Shown: piece by piece, positions 22,573-34,213 of the stretch | Layout of the letters: each line of letters starts with the position of its first letter | Position numbering within the stretch: the first letter of the stretch is position 1 | Assembly: GCA_047495785.1 (NCBI GenBank) | Contig: JBLDXI010000054.1 | Span: 2,480,001-2,544,000, forward strand | From: Lepidodermella squamata | Taxonomy: Eukaryota > Gastrotricha | Length of the DNA: 64,000 nucleotides | Direction of reading: 5' to 3' | The notes under the pieces: generated by a model | Seen by the model: only the letters and a program-made list of their open reading frames with translations | Database searches by the model: none | Told to the model about the DNA's origin: nothing | Made by a program: the position numbers and the translations under genes

Positions 22573-23765
22573 ATGTTTTCGCACAATTTTGGAGTAATTT
22601 TCCTGCTAGCAACGGCTTCTGCTGAATTTTACCACAACTTCAGCGCTATCGATACCATGTTAAACCACTGCCGGGTTCACCCAGACATAACCGCACCTTT
22701 CGAGCTGGAGGGCCGGCCGGTTAATCTGACAGTATATTTCGAGGTCGATCGATTCTACGATATACAAGATATCACAGAAACTCTAACACTATTCGGTGGT
22801 CTCGAGGTAGTCTGGCAGGATGATTGCATTTTCCAGCTATGCAATGACCCAGAGTTATGGCCGCCCACTCTAGAAATCCTGCAAATGGATGCGCCGAAGG
22901 TTTGGGTGCCTCGCCTATACTTGAGAAACAGCGTGGATAACTACGGCCTAACAGACAGAATGGCACCAATGTTCTACCTGTTTGCTAAAGGTGGAATGTT
23001 TGTTAGCATAAAAGCTGGATTTTATGAGGTTTACTGCGATTTAGACCTCAAATTGTATCCTTTTGATACACAGACGTGCAAGGTATTTGCATTCCCTAAT
23101 ATTTCTCAACATATTATAGTTTCATCTTTCAGCTCGAATTCATAGCTGTGATCTCTGACAGCTTTGTATCGATAACAGATGCTCTTTTCTTAGCAGTTCG
23201 AGGGAGCTACATGGGTACGAACAGTGTTTGGGAGGCTGTAAGCAACAGCACGCATGTTGAAACGCAATTCCAGCCGCCGGTTGGAAGATTTTCTCAAGTA
23301 ACCTTCTCACTAACCTTCAAACGCAAACCGCACTGGGAAATGCTGAACTTGATAGCCCCAAGTTTCATATTCAGCTTTTTAGAATTGGCGACGTTTTTCG
23401 TCCCAGCGAGAACACCAGACAGGCCAGCTTTCAGCGTAGCTCTTCTGCTTGCTTTCACGGTGTTGCAGTCGCAAATTGTTAGCAACATGCCGAAAACTCC
23501 GCAAGTTATCATACTTCAATTCTACGTGTGTGGCGAGCAGATCTTCGCCATGCTCATCGTGATTTATGCCGCTGTGATGTGTGCCTATGTAAGGCAATAT
23601 CCTGAGGATGCTGGGCGAATGGTCAAATGGACGAGAGGTTACACGAAGTTAGGTGTAATGCCCTTTTATCATGCAATTGATATCATCATGTTCTGCGTTG
23701 CTGTGGTGTGCCTGTTGCTTCTCAACTTGACAACGATCGCTTACATAAATATTCAAGTAGCTTAG
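22573..23765 (+). CDS. Cys-loop ligand-gated ion channel subunit (pLGIC-9)
   Basis: Model: join(22573..23082,23133..23765), 380 aa. Signal peptide about 1-16. Cys-loop C155-C169 (LYPFDTQTC). 50-bp phase-0 intron. Exon 2 begins LEFIAVISDS, lacking the loop-B Trp. One extra Cys follows the conserved binding-domain Cys (DDCIFQLC). The M1-M2 linker is VPARTPDR: the Pro-Ala-Arg is five residues before M2 and is not the anion-channel PAR at -2'/0'. M3-M4 loop ends WTRGYTKLG. An AATAAA-like signal is not obvious; the 3' end is AT-rich. Confidence 0.88.
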
Positions 23766-24279
23766 AGTTTTTAACTCGACCATGATGGAATTTGAATATA
23801 ATATTTGCATATGATATTTTGGAGTAAAATTGAAGTTGTCATCATCATCAGCGCAGTATAAATTCCTGGCTAAAATCAATTAGGAAAAGCCGATAGTTTT
23901 TGAGCGCTGAGCGCAACTTGAATCAATACGGATTGAGATGACTGTAAATCCCGGGCGTAATGAATAGGGTATGCGCTAAAGGAGGAAGTATAATAATAAT
24001 ACCCTCACTCGTAAGCTAGGGTTGTCCGAGCCGCCAAGTGCGCACCGAATTAGCGATATAATTGAAGTGGCGGCAGGTCGCATGTACAAAACAAGTTTCG
24101 ATTATAGCATATTTGTGTAAAATTCACAGATAATCCTTAGGCCAAAGGCAGGGCGATACTATCTACGTTTCGAACTCGCCCACTGCTAGATGAAGTCTGA
24201 TAGGAGCAGAACTGAACTTAGTCATCTGACTAATACCATCATTTTTAAAATAACTCTATAGGCTGTGATTTTTTAGGAA
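23766..24279. other. Intergenic region
   Basis: No coding or repeat feature recognised between the channel gene and the class A GPCR. A polypyrimidine-AG (TTTTTTAG) lies just before the GPCR ATG. It could be a splice acceptor for a 5' UTR exon. Confidence 0.4.
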
Positions 24280-26047
24280 ATGTTTGATTCAACATCCCCG
24301 ATGCCCTTTCGGGGTGAATCGCAAATAACCATTATCGAACTGTGGCGGTCAGGAGGAGATGCTCGCATTGTTGCTGAACGGATGGATCTTCTTGAAACTG
24401 CCTCATATCCTAGGGGTAAACTCGCCCTACTGAACTCACCAACAACACCATCATTACCCGGCACTTCGGGAGCAAACTACTCTAGTAACCCTCTTTTTGC
24501 ATACCAATACCCTCTATTCGTATGGGCTTTGACTATTATCTACATGCTCATATTGGCTACGTCGGTGGTTGCTAACTTGATCACCGTCTCGTTCTACGCA
24601 ATCAACCGGAAGTCTCAACATATGAGTGCAAATCCTTATGTTTTGAGCCTATTAGCCGCTGATTTAATCTGGCCGATAACGAACGTGCCTTATTCGATTG
24701 TCTACGCCTGGTCACCTTATTGGGTCTTTGGAGAGACTGCTTGCCAAGTTCTACCCTATTTACAGGTTGCTCTACCTGAGATAATATCGCTGACCTTATG
24801 CGCCATCGCTTTGGAGCGATATTTCACAATTTTACATCCTTTTCGTAACAATCCGATGCTAAAACCAGTTGTGGCCGGTATTACGATAGCCCTAACCTGG
24901 ATGGTACCAATTAGCGGCAATTTTTTCCTCATTTTCGCCCATGGGCTGTTTCAGCTGCCGGGCAGTCGAAACAACCTGTGCATTCCTAAGGCCATCGGAC
25001 TATTAAGCGCTCAACAAGTTACCACTTTCAAAATTATTCAGTCAGCTGTGATCCTAGTTGGAATTCCTGGCGCACTCTTCCCTTTCTGCTACGGTCAGAT
25101 CGTTGCAAAAGTTGTGAGATCTCAAGTAAGATTATTTCTAACAAATCTCCCTTAATAATGGAATTGATTAAAAAATATAGGTAACACTCACCGCTCGTGC
25201 CTCGACGGCTTCGCTCGCAATAGCAAGCATGCCAGGTATTCTGCGGAGGCCGAGCTTAGCAAATAACCAGCAGCCCATGCCCCTTAGCACCAAAAGGTCA
25301 ACCCCGGAGCATAGAACTCGAGTTGTCTCAGTGATAGCAGCTGCTGGTCAAATCGCCCATTTCACCTGCTGGGTACCGATAGTCGCTTTTCAGTTATGGC
25401 ACGTTACAAATGACTACCCTGCCCTATCGTCTAGCCAAATAGTGACGTTCAAATTGCTGACTCTTCTCGCATCGGCTAATCCTGCGTGGAACTCGCTTGC
25501 TTACACAGCTGTGCTACGTCACCGAGCTCAGCCTCAAAACAGCAGGACAGGAAGCCACGCTTCAACATTCAGCCTTATAGCTACTCTGGTCAAAAGTGGC
25601 GGGGGCAGTGCTCATGCCGGCTACTACAGATCCAGGGCCTGTTCAAACTCTCATCGGCCTAGCGTTACCAGTCCTGTGAGTAAAACTGCCCCGCAGATTC
25701 GGGTATCCGGCGACTTGAGTTATAACTCTGACTTCCTCAGCTGCAATGGCGGTACGCCGCGACGACACTCCGCCTACAACGCTGTGCCGTTTCAAGTCGC
25801 TCTAGAGCGGGTGCTTTCTCTGCCTGAGGATGCTCAGAGTCGGGAAATCAGCCGCCACACTTCTGATTCCAGCAAAGTTTGGCAGATTCGAGCGGATGCC
25901 ATACAGCGTGATAGTGTTTCGAAAACCGTATCTACCCGAAGTAATAAAAGCGGCGCACCTAGTCGCGTGTCTTGCGATTCACAACATGGTGGAATAATGC
26001 CACCGGCGCCCCCTCCTTCTAGACTGCAGCTATCCACAGAAATTTGA
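24280..26047 (+). CDS. Class A (rhodopsin-like) GPCR
   Basis: Model: join(24280..25125,25181..26047), 570 aa. An extracellular N terminus of about 75 residues has an N-glycosylation site (NYSS) and no signal peptide. TM1 about 80-104 with N99; TM2 with LLAADL (D128); C155 at the top of TM3; ERY at 179-181 ends TM3. The intron sits after TM5 at the start of intracellular loop 3. TM6 carries CWVP (345-348). TM7 carries NP..N...Y (382-390), a variant of NPxxY. The cytosolic tail of about 180 residues is Ser/Arg-rich with many phosphorylation-type sites. Overall pattern is that of a peptide or amine receptor; subfamily unresolved. Confidence 0.85.
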
Positions 26048-26150
26048 AATTCATATTTTTGTCAATAAACTCACCGGCGTAAGATTGCTAAATCGATTTC
26101 TTCTTTTAATCAAAAGTATGAATGCGTGCAGAAGACATTTTTGCTCTGAT

Positions 26151-27353
26151 ATGGAACTGGTTTTCATCCTTTTCCTTATCCATTGTGTTGAATCACTTGA
26201 ATCCTTGGATGAGATCAATTTCAGGGCTCCCGATGTCCTGCTGTCGAATTGCCGCCTCCATCGGGACGCCTTGTCGCCGTATGAAATGGAGAACCGGCCT
26301 GTAAACCTTACAGTCAGCCTAGAAATCGACCGTTTACTCAGCATTGATGATGTCTCGGAGAAATTTTCTGTCATGGGCTTACTCCAAATCTTGTGGTTCG
26401 ATGAATGCGCTTATAATGTAGCCCATAATGAGTCGCTTTGGCCTAAAAATGTGAAAGCTTACCAAAGGATAGCTGACGAGGGAGTTCTGTGGTACCCAAG
26501 AATCAGATTAAGAAACAGCATGGGTAACTATGGTCTTCTGGATCCTGTTGTCACCGAATTAGGCTTCTACGCTGAGCAAGGGCGATGGATTCTTATTGTT
26601 ACTGGGCTATTTGAAGTCTATTGCGACTTGGACCTGAAACTTTACCCGTTTGACTACCAAACTTGCGAGGTAACCTTTTGCTACATCGAATGATATCGCA
26701 GGTAATTCTCTATAATTTTCCAGCTCATATTCATCACATCATTGAGCTCGGATCTTGTGAATATCACAATTTCAAGGTTCATTACTGGAAAACCCTTGTA
26801 TATCGGAACGAACAGTGTTTGGGTCCTGGTCGCGAACAGCACAAGAGTTCAGTACTTATTTTTCCCGAATTTCGGCATTTTCTGCCAAGCTGAGTTCTCA
26901 ATGACCTTTCGACGCCAGCCTAACTGGGAATTGCTGAACCTCTTGGCTCCAAGTTTCATTTTTTGCGTTCTGGAGCTGGCTAGTTTCCTCATTCCAGCAA
27001 AAATGCCTGACAGACCCGCTTTCAGCGTTGCGATACTTCTAGCTTTTACCGTCTTACAATCTCAACTGGTCAACAGCATGCCGAAGTCTCCCCAGCCCAT
27101 CATTCTCGAGTACTACGTCCTAGCTGAAATGATTTTCGCAATGATCATTGTCATTTATTCCGCCTTCATGTGCTCTTATGTAAAGTTCAATGCCAAGAAG
27201 GCTAAAAAATTGGTTCCATTGCCGGGATGCAGGAAAGGCATTCAATTCTTCTTACTAATTGATGTAATTATGTCAATTGTTTGCTTTTTCGCTTTGGCCC
27301 TGCTGAACTTGGCATCGATTGGCTTTATTATTTATAACCTGCCAAATAAATGA
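26151..27353 (+). CDS. Cys-loop ligand-gated ion channel subunit (pLGIC-10)
   Basis: Model: join(26151..26669,26724..27353), 382 aa. Upstream in-frame starts (ATG 26118) exist, but the ATG at 26151 gives the best signal peptide (MELVFILFLIHCVES). Cys-loop C158-C172 (LYPFDYQTC), followed by Glu and a 54-bp phase-0 intron. M1 reads NWELLNLLAPSFIFCVLELASF; M2 is the consensus. Belongs with pLGIC-11 to -14, which share NCRLHRDA-type N termini and the acidic EYYVLAEM at the start of M3. An AATAAA lies near 27402. Confidence 0.88.
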
Positions 27354-27586
27354 GGTTTAGCTGCATCAAATTAATGATTGCTTCAAGATTTCTCGCGTGG
27401 GTCAATAAAGAATGTTAAAATTCCATTTTCATTTTGTTTACTCTAGTCAAGGGTATCTAGTTATTGATTTGCCTCGCCAGAAAATCTCAGAGAAAAAGTA
27501 ATTCGAGCAAATATTGGCATATTTCAATGAAGTCCACACTCTAGACCTGTGAGCGTCAATATTCTGTCAAACCTTAGCATTTCCGT

Positions 27587-28796
27587 ATGAAGCACTTGGC
27601 AATTTACCTTACTTTCACTCTTGCATCGGCATTGAGGTCGAACAGTGACATCCACTTCAGTGTGGTGGACACCTTGCTAACCCACTGTCGCCTGCAAAGC
27701 GATGCCATGTCACCTTTCGAACTTGAGCAGCGGCCTTTGAACATTTCTGTTAATTTCGAAATTGACCGACTGCTTAACATCGACGACGTCACGGAAAAGT
27801 TCTCACTCATGGGTGTTCTGCAGGTGAAATGGTTTGACAACTGTGTCCAAGAACTGGCCCTCAATCAAACAATCTGGCCACCTGAAATAACTGCATACCA
27901 GCGTAGAACCACAGAAACAAATCTTTGGTATCCTAAGCTATACCTGAGAAATAGCATTGGCAACTACGGTTTACTCGAAGCGGTTGTAACTGAATTAAGC
28001 TTATTGGCACCGTTAGGAATATTCCTTATGTTCTCGGTCGGGATATTTGATATTTACTGCGACCTTCAACTGGAAAGCTATCCATTCGACTATCAAACTT
28101 GCAAGGTATGATGTTCCTGAAGTCTGAAAGTTTTATTTGGTTTTATTCAAATTGTAGCTCGAGTTCTGCACTGCAGTCACTAATAACCATGTAAACATCA
28201 CTGATTCAAGTTTCATAACGGCAAAGGACTCTTACATTGGCTCGAACAGCGTCTGGCTGCCGGTGAAAAACTCAACAAAGGTTGAATACCTTGCATTTCC
28301 GAATTTCGGAGTTTTCTGTCAAGCTGAATTCAGCCTAACCTTTCGTCGAAAGCCGAACTGGGAATTGCTCAACCTGCTAGCCCCCAGTTTTATTTTCTGC
28401 GTTCTAGAGCTGGCTAGTTTCCTTATTCCAGCTAAAATGCCTGATAGACCGGCTTTCAGCGTTGCTATCTTACTAGCGTTCACTGTTCTTCAGTCCCAAC
28501 TCGTTAACAGCATGCCGAAATCCCCAAAGCCGATAATTCTGGAGTACTACGTCTTGGCTGAGATGATTTTTGCAATGGTCATCGTAATCTATTCATCCTA
28601 CATGTGCTCCTACGCGAGATACAACAAGGAAAGGGCTGGAAGACTAGTGAGAATGCCGCTGTTCCTGCGGCGAAAACCTCCTGTGCCTTACTTTATATTA
28701 GTTGATATTGTCATGTGCATTGTTTGCATTTTAGCTTTGACGTTACTCAATGTGACTTCGATAACGTATATTTACTACAATATGCCCAGCGAATGA
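27587..28796 (+). CDS. Cys-loop ligand-gated ion channel subunit (pLGIC-11)
   Basis: Model: join(27587..28105,28158..28796), 385 aa. Signal peptide about 1-15. Cys-loop C159-C172 region fits the usual spacing (C158-C172, SYPFDYQTC). 52-bp phase-0 intron. Exon 2 begins LEFCTAVTNN, with an extra Cys where paralogues have Ile or Val. N-glycosylation sites occur in both halves (HVNIT, KNSTK). The M3-M4 loop carries LFLRRKPPVPY. AATAAA at the stop codon region (28799). Confidence 0.88.
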
Positions 28797-29076
28797 CGAA
28801 TAAAAACACCAATTTCACCCACAGCAGTTGAAACCTGAACTTGAATTACTACCCCTGCCCTAATCTATAAGGTTCGGCTCAGAGCTTTGCAGTCGGACAA
28901 TGATTTAGTTTGTCGTTTCATTTTCAAGCCCCGTAATATCAACGGAGTTCAATAAATCAGCAAGAGTGATGCATGTAAGCCCATGAGATCATTCCAGTAA
29001 TCATGTGAGCGCTTTGGTTGAAATTCAATATGTATTAGGTTTTCCATTGCTTTGTAAAACAGTCTGTAAAACGCCA

Positions 29077-30329
29077 ATGGGTAGACTACGATATTTTTTC
29101 GCAGTTTCATCCATACTTTTCGCTATCAGTCTAGCAACTTCAGATCCCACAGATCTCATCGGATTCAATGCCCTGGAAACTATGCTGACATATTGCCACG
29201 TGCATCGCGACTTCCTTACGCCATCCGAGTTAGAAGGAAGACCCACAAACATAGCTGTTAACCTTGAAGTAGACCGTTTCCTTGGTATTGATGACGTTAC
29301 CGAAACGTTCACAATTCTAGGAGCTCTGCAAGTTATCTGGTTTGACGATTGCGTCTCAAGGCTGGCACAAAATTCTTCAATATGGCCAAGTAACGTCAAG
29401 GCCTATGTCGGTAAATCTGGCGAAACCCTGTTATGGGGCCCAAAACTCTATCTCCGGAATAGTATGGGCAATTATGGCCTTCTGGACCCAGTCATTACAT
29501 TTATTGGCTCTTTCGTACAATATGGCCTGTTTGTTTCTTCGTCCATTGGAGAGTTTGAAGTTTACTGTGACCTTGACCTCAAACTATATCCGTTTGATTA
29601 TCAAACTTGTACGGTAAGTTTCACCGACAGAGCGTGGTTAGCCTTTGGAAAAGTTTAATTTGTGTCTAGTTGCAATTCATAACATCAATACAACCGGAGT
29701 TCGTCAACATTACATCGTCCAGTTTCATCGAAGCGACAACGTTTTACATGGGTAAAAACAGCGTTTGGGAACCGGTTGCGAATTCGACTGTCGTCAAATA
29801 TCTCATGTTTCCCAATTTCGGACTATATTCCCAGGCAGAATTTTCGCTCAGCTTTCGACGCGTGCCTAATTGGGAGTTGCTGAATTTGCTGGCGCCAAGT
29901 TTCATTTTCTGCCTACTGGAACTAGCCGCGTTTTTCATCCCAGCTAAAATGCCGGACAGGCCGGCGTTGAGTGTAGCGATTCTTCTCGCTTTCACTGTTC
30001 TTCAATCTCAACTTGTCAATAGCATGCCAAAATCTCCACGGCCAATCATTCTCGAGTACTACGTTCTTGCTGAAATGAATTTTGCCATGATTATTGTGAT
30101 TTACTCTGCATTTATGTGCTCTTATGTTAGACTTTACTCTGAGAAAGCTGAGAAGCCCATTCGGCTGCCAAAATTCTTTCGATGTAAAGAGCCCGTGGCT
30201 TACTATTTCGTTGTTGACGTGACAATGTTCTTCGTATGTGTTGTCTTATTGGCAGTTCTCAATATCGCAACAATCGGCTATATTTTCTCTAATCTTCCTG
30301 ATGACAGGAAGATGAAAAACGAATCTTGA
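29077..30329 (+). CDS. Cys-loop ligand-gated ion channel subunit (pLGIC-12)
   Basis: Model: join(29077..29613,29670..30329), 398 aa, one of the longest members. The reading frame is open upstream but without an ATG. The ATG at 29077 gives MGRLRYFFAVSSILFAISLA as signal peptide. Cys-loop C164-C178 (LYPFDYQTC). 56-bp phase-0 intron. M3 contains Asn (EMNFAMIIV) where others have Ile or Leu. The C terminus is extended after M4 by DDRKMKNES, a charged extracellular tail absent from most paralogues. Confidence 0.87.
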
Positions 30330-30608
30330 TACTTCTCGAATGAATAGAGAAGCATGATGTATATTAATATATACCTAGCGTTTTAAATGCGCAAATACGT
30401 AACATATATATTCTGATCTGTGTCTACAAGTCTAGCAGAGCACTTTTCGTTATCTATCACTCACATCGGATGGTGAAATATGACATCGATTCAGATTTTG
30501 AAGGTGACTCATTACTAATTGACGAACATTAGAGCTTTCCGCTTTAAAACATCGTTATACGTGAAAATTTATCAATAGTAAAAAACTTGAGTAATTTGCC
30601 ATTCCGTA

Positions 30609-31843
30609 ATGAGAGTCCACATCATATTTCTTCTATTGTTGCCAGTAACCTCAAGCTTCGCGAAAAACAGCCAAGAAAAATGGCGTCAGTTCAAGCCCGT
30701 TGAAACGTTGCTCGAAAACTGTCACATTCATCGCGATGCCAAATCCCCGTACGAGCTGGAAGGACGATCTTTGGAGCTGACAGTTTTTATGGAAGTCGAC
30801 CGCTTTATCGGAATCGACCCTGTCTCGGAAACCTTCACTATTTTTGGTGCCCTTCAAATAATGTGGTCCGACAGTTGCGCGTACGAGGTCGCTCAGAACA
30901 CCTCGCTATGGCCGCCTGAGGTTGATTCACTTCAAGTTAACAGAAAGGACGTGGAATTGTGGAGTCCTAATTTGTACATGCGGAACAGCATGGCAAATTA
31001 TGGCATGGCTGAACCAATTATTACAGTTTTAAATTTCTATCCGAAATACGGAACTTTCCTAACTGCAGCTGCCGGCGTTTTCGAAGTGTATTGCGATCTG
31101 GAATTAGAACTATATCCTTTCGACTACCAAACTTGCAAGGTAATAGCAGATTCCTGGATTTCAAAATACGTGTTGACTCTGATTTTCAGTTACAAATTAT
31201 ATCGCTTCTCCCGCCACGAACGATAAACATAACAACAGCTGCTTTTATTACTGGCGTCGCGTCGTACATTGGCGCGAACAGCGTTTGGATACACGTGAAG
31301 AATTCGACAAAAGTTGACATTTTATGGTTTCCCAACTTTGGTGAATATTCCCAGGCGGAATTCTCGCTGACATTTTGCCGGCAGCCAACTTGGGAGATTC
31401 TCAACCTAATTACTCCGAGTCTCATTTTCTGCATACTCGAACTAGCCGCGTTTTTCATCCCGGCTAAAATGCCTGATAGAGCAGCGTTGAGCGTTGCCAT
31501 TCTGCTAGCCTTTACTGTCTTACAATCTCAGCTCGTTAATAGTATGCCGAAAACTCCAAAGCCGATCGTACTAGCTTACTACGTTATGGCTGAGATGATT
31601 TTTGCTATGTTCATTGTAGTTTACTCATCAGTCATGTGCTCTTATGTCAGAATTTATTCTGAAAAAGCGGAGCGACTTATTGATATCTCAAACTACATGC
31701 CGAAGTTCTTGCGTTGCAAGGGGCCTGTTGCATATTTCTTTCTTGTTGACATTTGCATGTTTTTCGTTTGCTTATTTCTGCTGATATTACTGAACCTGAT
31801 AACCATTAGCTACATTCTCAGCAATTCAATGCCTAAAGACTAA
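30609..31843 (+). CDS. Cys-loop ligand-gated ion channel subunit (pLGIC-13)
   Basis: Model: join(30609..31139,31190..31843), 394 aa. Signal peptide about 1-18. Signature EVDRFIGIDPVSETF (Pro replaces the second Asp, shared with pLGIC-14). Cys-loop C162-C176 (LYPFDYQTC). 50-bp phase-0 intron. An extra Cys occurs in the last binding-domain strand (LTFCRQPTWE). M2 reads PDRAALSVAILLAFTV. M3-M4 loop is slightly longer because of the ISNYMPKFLRCKGP segment. Confidence 0.88.
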
Positions 31844-32156
31844 TAGTCAAAAGTAAAAATGATCAAGGCTATACCGTTTTATTGAGGAGAGCTCCTGAGT
31901 GAATCACGTTAAATTTTAGAGAAAAACAAGTAACATATTTTTTATCGCAAGTCATGTGACCACAGTCATTTAAATGAAGTCATTTTTAATTGAACTTGTG
32001 CGCTTTTGGAAACTCACCCCCTAGGTATTTCGTAATCTTATGAATTATGCATAAAACTATTAGTTGCTCTTGACGAGCGGCAAATTAAAATAAACCATTG
32101 ATGGCTTTCCACTCAAAATGATTCTGCAACCCTTGAAATGTTCACGGATCCTGAAA
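31844..32156. other. Intergenic spacer
   Basis: Short AT-rich spacer between head-to-tail channel genes. An in-frame ATG at 32118 belongs to a possible N-terminal extension of the next gene. Nothing else is seen. Confidence 0.4.
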
Positions 32157-33371
32157 ATGAATTTAACAATTCAATTAGTTTTCCTTTCGTTACTGAAATC
32201 GAGCTTAGCCGAAGATTGGACTCATTTCAACGCGGTTGAAACTTTGCTCGCTAACTGCCGGTTGCATCGCGATGTGAAGTCACCACTGGAATTAGAACGC
32301 CGAGCCGTAAACGTGAGCATCAGTTTGCAGGTCGACCGATTCTTAGGAATCGACCCAGTAGCAGAGAAATTCTCCATTGTCGGAGCGATACAAACTGTAT
32401 GGTACGATAAATGTGCGCATAAAGTCGCTCAAAACACATCGATATGGCCAGAGGAAGTCGATTCGTTCCAAGTGGATCCAAAAGAAGCGATGTTGTGGAT
32501 TCCGAAGTTGTATCTAAGAAACAGCTTGGGAGGCTTTGGCTTGCAGGATCCAATTGCCACAGCAATGTCGTTTTCCGTCTTCACAGGTATGTTTTATATC
32601 GGGTCAGCTGGCATCTTTGATGTTTACTGCGACCTTGATCTAAAGCTGTATCCTTTCGATCACCAAACGTGTACGGTAAGTGTCTTCCTCTACCTTGAAA
32701 CTTAGTTCACCGCTGATTCTTTTAAGCTTCAAGTTATGACCATTTTCCCACCCGAAGTGATCAACATGACGAATTCTGAATTTGTTACAATAACTGACTC
32801 TTACATCGGCACAAATCTTGCCTGGCAACCTGTGAAGAATTCAACCCGAGTCAAGGTTCTTACTTACCCATTCGCTGGCACGTTTAGTCAAACCGAGTTT
32901 TCCATGACTTTCCGCCGGCAACCGACATGGGAGATTCTGAACTTGATAACACCCAGTCTTATTTTCTGCGTCCTGGAATTGGCAGCGTTTTTCATTCCAG
33001 CAAAACTGCCAGATAGGCCTGCCCTGACGGTTGCTATTCTTTTGGCGTTTACTGTTCTCCAATCTCAGCTTGTTAACAGCATGCCAAAATCACCCAAACC
33101 AATTGTTCTTGAATATTATGTGCTGTGTGAGATGCTGTTCGCAATGGTCATAGTGATATACTCGGCGTCCATGTGCTCCTACGTTCGGCTCCATTCAGGG
33201 AAAGCAGAAGAGCCAATCAATCTATCTATCTACCTGCCGAAATTCATGAAGTGCGAACCGGTAGCATTCTTCATCCTGGTTGACTCCGCTATGTTTATCT
33301 TATGCTGCTTCGCCTTATTCTTCTTGAACGTCATATCTATCGGTTATATAATGGATAATTTGCCGCAGTAA
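32157..33371 (+). CDS. Cys-loop ligand-gated ion channel subunit (pLGIC-14)
   Basis: Model: join(32157..32675,32727..33371), 387 aa. ATG 32118 is in frame but would bury the signal peptide, so the ATG at 32157 (MNLTIQLVFLSLLKSSLA) is preferred. Signature QVDRFLGIDPVAEKF. Cys-loop C158-C172 (LYPFDHQTC). 51-bp phase-0 intron. The loop reads LRNSLGGFGL where others have NYGL. M2 is PDRPALTVAILLAFTV. Last gene of the uninterrupted array before the nuclear-receptor segment. Confidence 0.88.
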
Positions 33372-34213
33372 ATGATAATTCAGTTTCTATATCAGTTTTC
33401 TATAAGCCAGTAATAATCGGACGTTCAGCAATTATTATCAATGTGGGTGAATTGTTACTTGATTGTTTGACATTTTGAAAATAAATCCTCTCAATTTTCA
33501 AACTAAATCTGACGAAATTAACGCAAATTTCTAATTTCTAGCGTCCAAACTAGCGATGAGCGTCCAGACATTAGACATGCATGCTAAGGCTGATACTAGT
33601 ATGCTCTAATTAACACGTACCATTTGCCCGATCAGAGAAAGATGCACTTCTTAGGACAAATAGCAACGACATAAATGGTAACAATAGATGGGCTTTATTC
33701 TGCCCGTCCATCCATTGTTCAACGCAATCTCGAGCTTATTAACCTCGATGGGTTACTCACCTAAGAGTAACGTATTATGGGGTTAGCGTTTTTACCCTAC
33801 TTCGGCCGCTATTGTTCATAGCAATATTTTATTCATAGTATCAATACTTATTTCGAGCAGCTCGTCAAATCGACGATGGGCATTCATTTCATCAAAGAGT
33901 GTGGTGAATTTTCTTGATATGTGCATGAGGCCATTTTCTCATTTTATTTCACATTGAAAAATGGCAGACCGTCATAACAGCAAATACCCAAGACAGAAAA
34001 CGCGACAAAACAGCAACTCGCGACACAACAGCAGAAACACGATTCATCTTTTTACATGGCAAGTCTTCGCTGTTTTGTCGCGAAACAGAATATTTGCTGT
34101 TTTGTCGCATTCGCTGCTCTGCGAAGTTGCTGCTTTGTCGCCGTACCTGAAAAATAAATAAATATCGCCATGATTTTTAGATCTGCTACAACAAAATTAC
34201 ACCACGCATATCG
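33372..34213. other. Intergenic region containing an inverted repeat
   Basis: No gene is supported. The ORF at 33961-34161 is explained by the inverted-repeat sequence listed separately. Otherwise AT-rich DNA. Confidence 0.45.
34002..34145. repeat. Inverted repeats built from a GCGACAAAACAGCAA unit
   Basis: A 15-nt arm at 34002-34016 has a perfect reverse complement at 34094-34108. Imperfect copies occur at 34019-34033 (same orientation) and at 34069-34083 and 34126-34140 (inverted). The block could fold into a hairpin of about 140 nt and lies about 70 bp before the nuclear-receptor ATG. It may be a small mobile-element relic. Confidence 0.6.

Noticed and set aside
23396-23430. PAR motif before M2 in pLGIC-9 as an anion-channel signature
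   Set aside because: The Pro-Ala-Arg lies several residues before M2; the residues at -1'/0' are Asp-Arg as in the other members.
33961-34161. 66-codon ORF upstream of the nuclear receptor
   Set aside because: Composition is fully explained by the inverted-repeat unit.
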